Below, piece by piece: positions 44,531 through 58,163 of a stretch of DNA of 64,000 bases. The position numbers and the translations under genes were made by a program. The notes beneath the pieces were generated by a model that did no database searches, had not been told where the DNA came from, and saw nothing but the letters and a program-made list of their open reading frames with translations. Origin of the DNA: Hexactinellida sp. DTS-2022 (taxonomy: Eukaryota > Porifera > Hexactinellida). Numbering within the stretch: position 1 is the stretch's first letter; each line of letters starts with the position of its first letter. The stretch covers positions 4,154,001 through 4,218,000 of the forward strand of contig JAPNXP010000003.1 in the NCBI GenBank assembly GCA_028753945.1, in the 5' to 3' direction.

Positions 44531-45848
44531 TTTTTTTAGTATTTTTATTTTTTCTCCGTATACGGTGCCCAGGCCTGAGCTTTATAGTTGATGGGCTGAA
44601 ACTTGGCATGTAGGTGCGTATGGACCGTCTAATTTGCACCTGGGGTTACGATTTTTGATTAACGAATTTTTGACACATCTTTAACACCTTTCAAAATTTG
44701 TCTGGTCCATAACTCAAAATATGTTTACTAAACTCCCAAATTTTATTTCACATTTGGATTCACCATAAAATTCTGCGTCTGATGGGAGAAGAAATCTTTC
44801 AATAAAGAGTTTTATTTCTGCCATAAATGGCGGTTAAAATTTACTTGTTTACTCACACTTCAATTCAAGTAAAGTGTTAAATCTAATTCTATTGTTTCAA
44901 CTTGTAATAATTATATTGATTTAACTTGTTAAATCTTACTCTATTGTTTCAACTTGAGATAAATATATTGATTCAACTTATAAATTCCAGCTGGCTTCTA
45001 TTTAATTGTAGTATTTCTATACAATGGATTAATTAAGATATAATGATATAAGGTATTTGTTGACTAAACTCAAATCACCGTGGATAACAATGCTAAAATA
45101 AATAACTAATAAATTAATTTATTATCAATAAGTAATGAATGAATGGCATTAAACTAAAGATGGTTTATGATAGAACCGTTAAGATTTTACATACCACAAC
45201 AACGACAGATTATGTGATTATATTTACTTCTGCGTTAATATTATTGCACTGTTAATATACTGACGTAATTAATTATAATTAATTCAGTCAGTATATGACT
45301 TATATAGATGCTTCCAATTTGTTATTAGGGGTTATCGAGTGTGCGGAATTAAATTTGATGGACAAATTAATTTATTTATTATTTATGACAAAATAATTAA
45401 ACTTAATAAATATAAGTTGACATTGAAATTGGTGTTAAATTATAAATAATATAAATAATTATATATACTAATTAAATAAATATCATAAATCTCAGAGATC
45501 ATAGAAGATAGAAACAAACTTTCAATTTATCAATTGGTCCTTATGGCACGTGCCACCTATACAAGTGGGTCTTGACACCTTGAGGTGATGATGACATCGT
45601 TAAAAAATGTGTTTTTACAATTTTGTTAATTCGATAATAAAAATGGGTTAGTTCATGTTGGGTGATGACCCAACACTCACATAAAAAATGCTGAGTCATC
45701 AGTTGTTATATTCTACTCAAACTTGAATATCGCTAAAAGGAAGTGAACTAAAACGAAACTTCCACCACTCTAAGGGTCGATGCCTTCTGTAAGACCTTTT
45801 TGAAATGATTTAACACCTTTATAGTGATGATGACTTGGCGAAAAAAAA

Positions 45849-45965
45849 ATTCAAAATTGCATCCTGTGCCGACAGCATGTTCCATTGGAGGCACTATCAA
45901 TAAACCACCAACAAAATATAGTGCCACCCAAGGAACATGCGTCGGCACAGGATGCAATTTTGGAT
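45849..45965 (-). repeat. Hairpin H, copy 12, inverted
   Basis: ATCC subtype with both arms matched: GCATCCTGTGCCGAC and GTCGGCACAGGATGC. R1 is inverted on its left. Confidence 0.88.
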
Positions 45966-46475
45966 TTATTATATTTAATCCATTGTATAGTAATACTAGA
46001 ATTAAAAAGAAGCCAGCTGGAATTTATAAGTTGAATCAATTTAATTATCGCAAGTTGAAACAATAGTGAAAGATTTAACAAGTTAAATCAATATAATTAT
46101 TACAAGTTGAAACAATGGAATTAGATTTCACAGTTTTACTGAAATTGAAGTGTGAGTAAACAAAGAAATTTCAACCCCCATTGATGGCAGAAATAAATCA
46201 ATTTTAACAAATTTTCTTCTCCCATCAGACGCAGAATTTTATGGTGAATCCAAATGTGAAATAAAATTTTGGGGTTTAGTAAAACATTTTTTGAGTTATG
46301 GACCAGACAAATTTTGAAAGGTGTTAAAGATGTGTCAAAAATTTGTTAATACAAAATCGTAACCCCAGGTGCAAATTAGACGTCGACTCCGAATCTACAT
46401 GCCAAGTTTCAGCCCTCTATGTATATAGATGTGCCCAGGGCACCGTCTACGGAGAAAGAATAATAATAATAAAAA

Positions 46476-46590
46476 ATCCAAAATTGCAGCTGTGCCGACG
46501 CATGTTCCTTTGGTGGCACTATATTTTGGTGGTGGTTTATTGATAGTGCCTCAAATGGGACATGCTGTCAGCACAGCTGCAATTTTGGAT
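46476..46590 (+). repeat. Hairpin H, copy 13
   Basis: Short-stem subtype, like copies 3 and 22 (GCAGCTGTGCC with GCACAGCTGC). Confidence 0.88.
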
Positions 46591-47700
46591 TTTTTTTTCG
46601 CCATGTCATCATCACTATGAAGGTGTTAAAATATATCAAAAGGTGTTACAGAAGGCATCGACCCTTAGAGTGGCGGAAGTTTCCATTTAGTTCACTTCAT
46701 TTTAGAGATAATCAAGTTTGAGTAGAATATAATAGCTGATGACTCAGCATTTTTTATGTGAGTGTTGGGTCATCACCCAACTTCAAATAACCCATTTTAA
46801 ATATCGAATTAACAAAATTGTAAAAACACATTTTTTTTTACGATGTCATCATCAACTCAAGGTGTCAATACCCATTTGTAGAGGTGTTACGTGACATTGG
46901 GATCAATTGATAAATTGGAAGTTTGTTTCTATCTTTTTTGAATTCTGAGATTTATGATATTTAATTAATTAGTGTAAATAAATATTAATATTATTTATAA
47001 TATAACACCAATTTCAATGTCAACTTACAATTATTAAGTTAAATTATTTTGTCATAAATAAATAATTAATTAATTTGGTAATCAAATTTCAATTCCGCAC
47101 ACTCGATAACCCCTAATACACAAATTGGAAGTATCTATATAAGTCATATACTGACTGAATTCATTATAATAAATTACGTCAGTCTATTAACAGTGCAAGA
47201 ATATTCTCGCAGAAATAAATATAATCACTTAATCTGTCGTTGTTGTGGAATGTAAAATCTTAGGTTTCAATTAGAAAATAGAAGCCTACTCGATCTCACA
47301 AGTTGAATCAATATAATTATTACAAGTTGAAACAATGGAATTAGATTTCACAGTTTTACTGAAATTGAAGTGTGAGTAAACAAAGAAATTTCAACCCCCA
47401 TTAATGGCAGAAATAAAACTCTTTATTAAAAGTTTTCTTCTCCCATCAGACGCAGAATTCTATGGTGAATCCAAATGTGGAATAAAATTTGGGGGTTTAG
47501 TAAAATATTTTTTGAGTTATGGACCAGACAAATTTTGAAAGGTGTTAAAGATGTGTCAAAAATTTGTTAATCAAAAATCGTAACCCCAGGTGCAAATTAG
47601 ACGGTCCCATCGCACCTACATGCCAAGTTTCAGCCCATCAACTATAAAGCTCAGGCCAGGGCACCGTCTACGGAGAAAAAAAAAAAAAAAAAAAAAAAAA

Positions 47701-47817
47701 ATCCAAAATTGCAGCCTGTGCCGACGCATGTTCCTTTGGTGGCACTATATTTTGTTGGTTGTTTATTTATAGTGCCTCCAAAAGAACATGCTGTCGGCGC
47801 AGGCTGCAATTTTGGAT
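47701..47817 (+). repeat. Hairpin H, copy 14
   Basis: Same subtype as copy 4 (GGCGCAGGCTGC right arm). Preceded by a poly-A run of about 27 bases at 47675. Followed by R2. Confidence 0.88.
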
Positions 47818-48577
47818 TTTTTTTTGCCAAGTCATCAACGCCCAAGGTGTGAAGAAGCATTTGTTAATTGGTCCGAGTCACAAGGAACGGTAGATAAATT
47901 TGAAGTTAGTTTCTATCTTAAACCATCTTGATTTTGATGCCATTCATTCATTATGTATTGATAATAAATTATATTATTAGTTATTTATCTTAGCATTATT
48001 ATCCACGGTTGAGTTGAATTAAGTCAACAAATTCCTTATATTATAATATTTTATTTAATCCATTGTATAGTAATACTACAATTAAATGGAAGCCAGCTGC
48101 AATTTCTAAGTTAAATCAATATAATTATCGCGAGTTGAATCAATATAGTAAGATTTAACAAGTTAAATCAATATAATTATTACAAGTTGAAACAATAGAA
48201 TTAGATTCAATATAATTATTACAAGTTGAAACAATAGAATTAGATTTAACAGTTTTACTGAATCTGAAGTGTGAGGAAACACAGGAGAATGGTACCCCAA
48301 TTATGGCACAAACCTAGTCCAAATTGAACATTTGTGATTTGCCAAAAGGTGTAGAATTTAATTCTCTATCCGTACATGTAAAATTTATCAAGCTCAATAT
48401 TAATTATTTAAAGTTATGAGCCATAATTAGTTTAAATAGTTGTTAAAATTATTTGATCAAAAATCGTAACCCCAGGTGCAAATTAGACGGTCAATCCGCA
48501 CCTACATGCCAAGTTTCAGCACTCAATGTATAAAGGTGTGCCCAGGGCACCGTCTACGGAGAAAGAATAATAATAAA

Positions 48578-48694
48578 ATCCAAAATTGCACCCTGTGCCG
48601 ACGCATGTTCCTTTGGTGGCCCTATATTTTATTGGTTGGTTATTGATAGTGCCTCCAAAGGAGCATGCTGTCAGCACAGGGTGCAATTTTGGAT
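48578..48694 (+). repeat. Hairpin H, copy 15
   Basis: ACCC subtype with matched arms: GCACCCTGTGCCGAC and GCACAGGGTGC. Confidence 0.88.
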
Positions 48695-49445
48695 TTTTTT
48701 TCGCCCAGTCATCAACGCCCAAGGTGTGAAGAACCATTTATTAATTGGTCGGAGTTACAAGGAACGGTAGATAATTTTGAAGTTAGTTTCTATCATAAAC
48801 CATCAAGAGTTTAATGCCATTCATTCATTATGTATTGATAATAAAATATATTATCAGGAATTTATTTTAGCAATGTTATCCACGGTTGGTCGAGTTGAGT
48901 CAACAAATTCCTTATATTATTATAATTTATTTAATCCATTGTATAGTAATACTATAATTAAATAGAAGCCAGCTGGAATTTATTAGTTGAATCAATTTAA
49001 TTATCGCAAGTTGAAACAATAGTGAAAGATTTAACAAGTTAAATCAATATAATTATTACAAGTTTAAACAATGGAATTAGATTTCACAGTTTTACTGAAA
49101 TTGAAGTGTAAGTAAACAAAGAAATTTCAACCCCAATTTATGGCAGAAATTGACCCCTTTATTGAAAAATTTCTTCTCCCATCAGACGCAGAATTTTATG
49201 GCGAATCCAAATGTGAAATAAAATTTTGGGGTTTAGTAAAACATTTTTTGAGTTATGGACCAGACAAATTTTGAAAGGTGTTAAAGATGTGTCAAAAATT
49301 TGTTAATACAAAATCGTAACCCCAGGTGCAAATTAGACGTCGACTCCGAATCTACATGCCAAGTTTCAGCCCTCTATGTATACAGGTGTGGCCAGGGCAC
49401 CTGCTACGGAGAAATAATAATATAAATAAAGGCAGTGATTCTAAT

Positions 49446-49480
49446 ACTGGGCCACTATACTATAGTATAGTCGGCACAGT
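49446..49480 (-). repeat. Palindrome P beside hairpin H16
   Basis: Lies between the L module end (ACGGAGAAATAATAATA) and H16, seven bases before the hairpin. Confidence 0.9.
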
Positions 49481-49487
49481 AATAAAA

Positions 49488-49603
49488 ATCCAAAATTGCA
49501 GCCTGTGCCGACGCATGTTCCTTTGGTGGCACTATATTTTTTTGGTTGTTTATTGATAGTGCCTCCAAAAGAACATGCTGTCGGCGCAGGCTGCAATTTG
49601 GAT
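49488..49603 (+). repeat. Hairpin H, copy 16
   Basis: Left GCAGCCTGTGCCGACGC, right GTCGGCGCAGGCTGC. Followed by R2. Confidence 0.88.
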
Positions 49604-50340
49604 TTTTTTCGCTAAGTCATCAACGACCAAGGTTTGAAGAACCATTTGTTAATTGGTCGGAGTCACAAGGAACGTTAGATAAATTTGAAATTAGTTTCTA
49701 TCATAAACCATCGTGAGTATAATGCCATTCATTCATTATGTATTGATAATAAGTTATATTATTAGTTATTTATTTTAGCAATGTTATCCATGGTCGGTTG
49801 AGTTGAGTCAACAAATTCCCTATATTATATTAATTAATTTAATCCATTGTATAGTAACACTAGAATTAAATAGAAGCCAGCTGGAATTTATAAGTTAAAT
49901 CAATATACCTAATTATCGCAAGTTGAATCACTAGAGTAGGATTTAACAAGTTAAATCAATATAATTATTACAAGTTGAAACAATAGAATTAGATTTAACA
50001 CTTTACTGAAATTGAAGTGTGAGTAAACAAAGAAATTTCAATCCCCATTTATGGCAGAAATTGAGCCCTTTATTGAAAAGTTTCTTCTCCCATCAGACGC
50101 AGAATTTTATGGCGAATCCAAATGTGAAATAAAATTTGGGGGTTTAGTAAAACAATTTTTGAGTTATGGACCAGACAAATTTTGAAAGGTGTTAAAGATG
50201 TGTCAAAAATTTCTTAATCAAAAATCGTAACCCCAGGTGCAAATTAGACGGTCCCATCGCACCTCCATGCCAAGTTTAAGCCCATCAACTATAAAGCTCT
50301 GGCCAGGGCACCGTCTACGGAGAAAATAGAAAAAATAAAA

Positions 50341-50454
50341 ATCCAAATTGCAGCCTGTGCCGACGCATGTTCCTTTGGTAGCACTATATTTTGTTGGTTG
50401 TTTATTGATAGTGCCTCCAAAGGAACATGCTGTCGGCCAGGCTGCAATTTGGAT
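50341..50454 (+). repeat. Hairpin H, copy 17
   Basis: One A lost from CCAAAATT on the left and one T from AATTTTGG on the right, again matched between arms; right arm also lacks two bases (GTCGGCCAGGCTGC). Confidence 0.88.
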
Positions 50455-51231
50455 TTTTTTTTCGCCAAGTCATCAACGCCCAAGGTGTGAAGAACCATTT
50501 GTTATTTGGTCGGAGTCACAAGGAACAATTGTTGAATTTGAAGTTTGTTTCTATCATAAACCATCTAGAGTTTAATGCCATTCATTCATTATGTATTGAT
50601 AATAAATTATATTATTAGTTATATATTTTAGCAATGTTATCCACGCTTGAGTTGAATTAAGTCAACAAATTCCTTATTTAATTTAATTTGTTTTAATTCA
50701 TTAAATAGTAATACTAGAATAAAATAGAAGCCAGCTGCAATTTATAAGTTAAATTAATATAATTATAGCAAGTTGAATCAATAGAGTAAGATTTAACAAG
50801 TTAAATCAATTTAATTATTACAAGTTGAAACAATGGAATTAGATTCAATATAATTATTACAAGTTGAAACAATGGAAATTGATTTAACAGTTTTACTGAA
50901 ACTGAAGTGATGGGGAAATACAGGAGATTGGCACCCCAATTATGGCACAAACCTAGGCTAAGTTGAACATTTGTGAATTGCCAAAAGGTGTAGAATTTAA
51001 TTCTCTATCCGTACATGTAAATTTTATCAAGCTCAATATTAATTATTTCATGTTATGAGCCATAATTAGTTTAAATAGGTGCTAAAATTATTTGATCAAA
51101 AATCGTAACCCCAGGTGCAAATTAGACGGTCACTCCGCAACTACATGCCAAGTTTCAGCCCTCAATGTATCAAGGTGTGGTCAGGGCACCGTCTACGGAG
51201 AAAAAATATAAATAAAGGCAGTAAGATTAGA

Positions 51232-51331
51232 ACTGGGCCACTATACTATAGTATAGTCGGCACAGTAATAATAATATTAAAGGCAGTAAGATTAGAACTG
51301 GGCCACTATACTATAGTATAGTCGGCACAGT
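51232..51331 (-). repeat. Two P palindromes beside hairpin H18
   Basis: Copies at 51232-51266 and 51297-51331, 65 bp apart, both with AAGGCAGTAAGATTAG spacers. H18 follows at once and has lost its outer stem bases. Confidence 0.9.
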
Positions 51332-51335
51332 AATA

Positions 51336-51449
51336 AAAAATTGCATCCTGTGCCGACGCATGTTCCTTGGGTGGCACTATATTTTGTTGGTGGTTTATTG
51401 ATAGTGCCTCCAATGGAACATGCTGTCGGCACAGGATGCAATTTTGGAT
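51336..51449 (+). repeat. Hairpin H, copy 18
   Basis: ATCC subtype with matched arms, like copy 12 but in forward orientation; left outer stem truncated next to P. Followed by R1. Confidence 0.88.
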
Positions 51450-52761
51450 TTTTTTTTCGCCAAGTCATCATCACTATAAAGGTGTTAAATCATTTCAAAA
51501 AGGTGTTACAGAAGGCATCGACCCTTAGAGTGGTGGAAGTTTCCATTTTGCTCACTTCATTTTAGAGATATTCAAGTTTGAGTAGAATATAATAGCTGAT
51601 GACTCAGCATTTTTTATGTGAGTGTTGGGTCATCACCCAACATAAACTAACCCATTTTTAATATCGAATTAACAAAATTGTAAAAACACATTTTTTTAAC
51701 GATGTCATCATCACCTCAAGGTGTCAAGACCCACTTGTATAGGTGGCACGTGCCATAAGGACCAATTGATAAATTTAAAGTTTGTTTCTATCTTCTATGA
51801 TCTCTGAGATTTATGATATTTAATTAATTAGTATATATAATTATTAATATTATTTATAATTTAACACCAATTTCAATGTCAACTTATATTTATTAAGTTT
51901 AATTATTTTGTCATAAATAATAAATAAATTAATTTGTCCATCAAATTTCAATTCCGCACACTCGATAACCCCTAATAAACAAATTGGAAGCATCTATATA
52001 AGTCATATACTACTGAATTAATTATAATTAATTACGTCAGTATATTAACAGTGCAATAATATTAACGCAGAAGTAAATATAATCACATAATCTGTCGTTG
52101 TTGTGGTATGTAAAATCTTAACGGTTCTATCATAAACCATCTTTAGTTTAATGCCATTCATTCATTACTTATTGATAATAAATTAAATTATTAGTTATTT
52201 ATTTTAGCAATGTTATCCACGGTGATTTGAGTTTAGTCAACAAATTCCTTATATCATTACATTATATTTAATCCATTGTATAGTAATACTACAATTAAAT
52301 AGAAGCCAGCTGGAATTTATAAGTTGAATCAATATATTTATCTCAAGTTGAAACAATAGAGTAAGATTTAACAAGTTAAATCAATATAATTATTACAAGT
52401 TGAAACAATAGAATTAGATTTAACACTTTTACTGAAATTGAAGTGTGAGTAAACAAAGAAATTTCAAACCCCATTTATGGCAGAAATTAAACATATTTTT
52501 GAAAATATTCCTCTCCCATCAGACGCAGAATTTTATGGCGAATCCAAATGTGAAATAAAATTTGGGGGTTTAGTAAAACATTTTTTGAGTTATGGACCAG
52601 ACAAATCTTTAAAGGTGTTAAAGATGTGTCAAAAATTTGTTAACGAAAAATCGTAACCCCAGGTGCAAATTAGACGGTCCCATCGCACCTACATGCCAAG
52701 TTTCAGCCCATCAACAATTAAGCTCTGGCCAGGGCACCGTCTACGGAGAAAAAAAAAAAAA

Positions 52762-52878
52762 ATCCAAAATTGCAGCCTGTGCCGACGCATGTTCCTTTGG
52801 TGGCACTACATTTTGTTGGTTGTTTATTTATAGTGCCTCCAAAAGAACATTCTGTCGGCGCAGGCTGCAATTTTGGAT
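52762..52878 (+). repeat. Hairpin H, copy 19
   Basis: Same subtype as copies 4 and 14. Preceded by an A-run. Followed by R1. Confidence 0.88.
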
Positions 52879-54186
52879 TTTTTTTTTCGCCATGTCATCA
52901 TCACTATGAAGGTGTTAAATTATTTCAAAAAGGTGTTACAGAAGGCATCGACCCTTAGAGTGGTGGAAGTTTCCATTTAGTTCATATAATTTTAGAGATA
53001 TTCAAGTTTGAGTAGAATATAATAGCTGATGACTCAGCATTTTTTATGTGTGTGTTGGGTCATCACCCAACATCAACTAACCCATTTTAAATATCGAATT
53101 AAAAAAATTGTAAAAATACATTTTTTTGACGATGTCATAATCACCTCAAGGTGTCAAGACCCACTTGTATAGGTGGTACCTGGCATAAGGACCAATTGAT
53201 AAATTGAAAGTTTGTTTCTATCTTGTATCATCTCTGAGATTAATGAAATTTATCTAGTTAGTATAAATATTTAATTTATTTATTTATTATTTAACACCAT
53301 TATTATATACAGCAAAATAAATTAAGTTCAATTATTTGCAATTATTATTAATTTAAATTGAATTTCACTATAATATTTGAATTCCACGCACTCGATAACC
53401 CCAATAATCTATTTGGAACCGTCTATAAGTTAAATACAAAATGAATTAATTATAATTAATTAAGTCAGTCATTAATTGTGCAAGAATATTCTCGCCGAAA
53501 TAAATATAATCACTTAATCTGTCGTTGTTGTGGAATGTAAAATCTTAACGGTTCTATCATAAACCATCTTTAGTTTAATGCCATTCATTCATTATGTATT
53601 GATAATAAATAATATTATTAGTTATTTATTTTAGCAATGTTATCCATGGTTGGTTGAGTTGAGTCAACAAATTCCTTATATTATATTATTAAATTTAATC
53701 AATTGTATAGTAATACTAAAATTAAATAGAAGCCAGCTGGAATTTATAAGTTAAATCAATATAATTATCGCAAGTTGAATCACTAGAGTAGGATTTAACA
53801 AGTTAAATCAATATAATTATTACAAGTTGAAACAATGGAATTAGATTTCACAGTTTTACTGAAATTGAAGTGTGAGTAAACAAAGAAATTTCAACCCCCA
53901 TTTATGGCAGAAATAAAACTCTTTATTAAAAGTTTTCTTCTCCCATCAGACGCAGAATTTTATGGCGAATCCAAATGTGAAATAAAATTTTGGGGTTTAG
54001 TAAAACATTTTTTGAGTTATGGACCAGACAAATTTTGAAAGGTGTTAAAGATGTGTCAAAAATTTGTTAATACAAAATCGTAACCCCAGGTGCAAATTAG
54101 ACGTCGACTCCGAATCTACATGCCAAGTTTCAGCCCTCTATGTATACAGGTGTGGCCAGGGCACCTGCTACGGAGAAATAATAAAA

Positions 54187-54302
54187 ATCCAAAATTGCAG
54201 CTGTGCCGACGCATGTTCCTTTGGTGGCACTATATTTTGGTGGTGGTTTATTGATAGTGCCTCCAAAGGAACATGCTGTCAGCACTAGCTGCAATTTTGG
54301 AT
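54187..54302 (+). repeat. Hairpin H, copy 20
   Basis: Left GCAGCTGTGCC, right GCACTAGCTGC: short-stem subtype with one extra right-arm base. Confidence 0.87.
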
Positions 54303-55628
54303 TTTTTTTCGCCTAGTCATCATCACTATGAAGGTGTTAAATTATTTCAGAAAGGTGTTTCAGTAGGCAACGACCCTTAGAGTGGTGGAAGTTTCCATTT
54401 AGCTCAATTCATTTGAGAGATATTCAAGTTTCAGTAGAATATAATCTGTGATGACTCAGCATTTTTTAAGTGCGTGTTGGGTATTCACCCAACTCCAACC
54501 AACCCATGCGAATTATTTAATTCACAAAATTGTAAAATACATTTTTTTAACGATGTCATCATCACCTCAAGGTGTCAAGACCCACTTGTATAGGTGGTAC
54601 CTGGCATAAGGACCAATTGATAAATTGAAAGTTTGTTTCTATCTTGTATCATCTCTGAGATTAATGAAATTTACCTAATTAGTATAAATATTTAATTAAT
54701 AAATTAATAATTTAACACCATTATTATGTACAGCAAAATAAATACAGTTCAATTATTTGCACTTATTATTAATTTAAATCGAATTTCACTATCATATTTG
54801 GATTCAGCGCACTCGATAACCCCAATAATCCAATTGGAAAATTCTATAAGTTAAATACAAAAGGAATTAATTATAATAAATTACGTCAGTACATTAATTG
54901 TGCAAAAAGAATATTCTCGCCGAAATAAATATAATCACTTAATCTGTCGTTGTTGTGGAATGTAAAATCTTAACGGTTCTATCATAAACCATCTTTAGTT
55001 TAATGCCATTCATTCATTACTTAATGATAATAAATTAAATTATTAGTTATTTATTTTAGCAATGTTATCCACGGTTAGTTGAGTAAAGTCAACAAATTCC
55101 TTATATAAATTAATTTAATTTAATCCATTGTATAGTAATGCTACAATTAAATAGAAGCCAGCTGGAATTTATAAGTTGAATCAATATAATTATCGCAAGT
55201 TGAATCAATAGAGTAGGATTTAACAAGTTAAATCAATATAATTATTACAAGTTGAAACAATGGAATTAGATTTCACAGTTTTACTGAAATTGAAGTGTGA
55301 GTAAACAAAGAAATTTCAACGCCCATTTATGGCAGAAATTGACCCCTTTATGCGAAACTTTCTTGTCCCATCAGACGCAGAATTCTATGGCGAGTCCAAA
55401 TGTGAAATAAAATTTGGGGGTTTAGTAAAACAACTTTTGAGTTATGGACCAGACAAAATTTGAAAGGTGTTAAAGATGTGTCAAAAATTTGTTAATAAAA
55501 AATCGTAACCTCAGGTGCAAATTAGACGTCGACTCCGAACCTACATGCCAAGTTTCAGCCCATCAACCATAAAGCTCTGGCCAGGGCACCGTCTACGGAG
55601 AAAAAATAATAATATAAATAATAATAAA

Positions 55629-55744
55629 ATCCAAAATTGCAGCCTGTGCCGACGCATGTTCCTTTGGTGGCACTATATTTTGTTGGTTGTTTATTGATAG
55701 TGCCTCCAAAGAACATGCTGTCGCCACAGGCTGCAATTTTGGAT
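55629..55744 (+). repeat. Hairpin H, copy 21
   Basis: Left GCAGCCTGTGCCGACGC, right GTCGCCACAGGCTGC, one mismatch. Confidence 0.88.
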
Positions 55745-56843
55745 TTTTTCGCCATGTCATCATCACTATGAAGGTGTTAAATTATTTCCGAAAGGTGTTT
55801 CAGAAGGCAGCGACCCTTAGAGTGGTGGAAGTTTCCATTTTGCTCACTTCGTTTCAAAGATATTCAAGTTTCAGTACAAAATAATAAGTAATGAGTCAGC
55901 ATTTTTTATGTGCTTGTTGGGTGATCACCCAAAACCAACCGACCCATTTGAATTTTATAATTCACAAAATTGTGAAAACACATTTATTTTACGATGTCAT
56001 AAACACCTCAAGGTGTCAAGACCCATTTGTAGAGGTGGTACGTGGCATAAGGATCAATTGATAAATTGGAAGTTTGTCTCCATCTTGTATAATCTCTGAG
56101 ATTTATCAAATTTGGCCAATTTGTCTAAATATTTAATTTATTTATTAATAATTTAACACCAATATTATGTACATCAAAATTAATTAAGTTCAATTATTTG
56201 CAATAATTATTAATCTAAATTGAATTTCACTATCATATTTGAATTCAGAGCACTCGATAACCCCAATAATCTATTTGGAACCATCTCTATACGTTAAACA
56301 CAGAGCGAATTAATTAGAATTAAATATGTCATGTATCCATTGTTCAAGAATATTCTAAGCAGAAATAAATATAATCAAATAATCTGTCTTTGTTATGGAT
56401 TGTAGAATCTTAGTTTTCAATTGGAAAATAGAAGCCTACTCGATCTCACAAGTTGAATCAATATAATAATCACAAGTTGAAACAATAGAATTAGATTTAA
56501 CACTTTCAATTGATCTGAAGTGTTAGTAAACAAAGAAATTTCAACCCCCATTTATGGCATGAATTACTAATTCTAAAAATTTGCATTTTTTTCCATCAGA
56601 CGCAGAATTTTATCGTGAATCCAATAGTGAAAAAAATTGTGGCTTTAAATATAACATTTTTTGAGTTAAGAACCAGACAAATTTTGAAAGGTGTTAAAAA
56701 TTTGTAAAAAATTTGTTAATAAAAAATCTTAACCCCAGGTGCACATCTGTAACCCATGAGACACCCATCCTAAAAATTTGGGCTTCTAGTTAACTAAACT
56801 CTGTTGTGTGTAGAGGATACGGACTAATAATAATAATAATAAA

Positions 56844-56958
56844 ATCCAAAATTGCAGCTGTGCCGACGCATGTTCCTTTGGTGGCACTATATTTTGGTGG
56901 TGGTTTATTGATAGTGCCTCCAATGGGACATGCTGTCAGCACAGCTGCAATTTTGGAT
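56844..56958 (+). repeat. Hairpin H, copy 22
   Basis: Short-stem subtype like copies 3 and 13, here after the L variant (CATCTGTAACCCATGAGACA). Confidence 0.88.
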
Positions 56959-58045
56959 TTTTTTTTTGCCATGTCATCATCACTATGAAGGTATTAAAAT
57001 ATTTCAAAAGGTGTTACAGAAGACATCGACCCTTAGAGTGGCGGAAGTTTCCATTTAGTTCACTTCATTTTAGAGATATTCAAGTTTGAGTAGAATATAA
57101 TAGCTGATGACTCAGCATTTTTTATGTGAGTGTTGGGTCATCACCCAACTTCAACTAGCCCATTTTAAATATAGAATTAACAAAATTGTAAAAACACATT
57201 TTTTTACGATGTCATCATCACCTCAAGGTGTCAAAACCCATTTGTAGAGGTGTTACGTGGCATAAGGATCAATTGATAAATTGGAAGTTTGTTTCTATCT
57301 AATTTGATTTCTGAGATTTATGATATTTAATTAATTAGTATAAATAATAATTAATATTATTTATAATTTAACACCAATTTCAATGTCAACTTACAATTAT
57401 TAAGTTAAATTATTTTGTCATGAATAATTAATTAATTAATTTGGTTATCAAATTTCAATTCCGCACTCTCGATGACCCCTAATAAACAAATTATAAGCTC
57501 TATATAAGTAATATACTGCCTGAATTAATTATAATTAATTACGTCAGTATATTAACAGTGCAAGAGTATTCTCGCAGAAGTAAATATAATCACATAATCT
57601 GTCGTTGTTATGGAATGTAAAATCTCGGTTTTCAATTGGAAAATAGAAGCCTACTCGATCTCACAAGTTGAATCAATATAATTATTACAACTTGAAACAA
57701 TGGAATTAGATTTAACACTTTCAAAAGTTTCTATTGAATTGAAGTGTTAGTAAACAAAGGGAATTTGTAACTCAATTGTGGCACTAGCGAAATCCAATTT
57801 TAAAATTCGTGCACTGTGACAAGGTGTAGAATTTAATTCTCTATCGAATGCATATAAATTGAATATTCGGGTACTATTTATTGTACGTGTTTAAATATTA
57901 AACAGGTGCAAAAATGTGTCCAAAATATTTTAATCAAAAATCGTGACCCCAGGTGCACATCTGTAACCCATGAGACACCTGTCCTGAAAATTCCAGTTCT
58001 TAGTAAATATAACTCTGCTCTGTGGAGAGGATACGGAAGGATAAA

Positions 58046-58163
58046 ATCCAAAATTGCAGCCTGTGCCGACAGCATGTTCCTTTGGTGGCACTATATTTTG
58101 GTGGTGGTTTATTGATAGTGCCTCCAAAGGAACATGCTGTCGGCACAGGCTGCAATTTTGGAT
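58046..58163 (+). repeat. Hairpin H, copy 23, fully symmetric
   Basis: Left GTGCCGACAGCATGTTCC and right GGAACATGCTGTCGGCAC match without the one-base asymmetry (GACGCATG versus GACAGCATG) seen in nearly all other copies. Confidence 0.88.
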
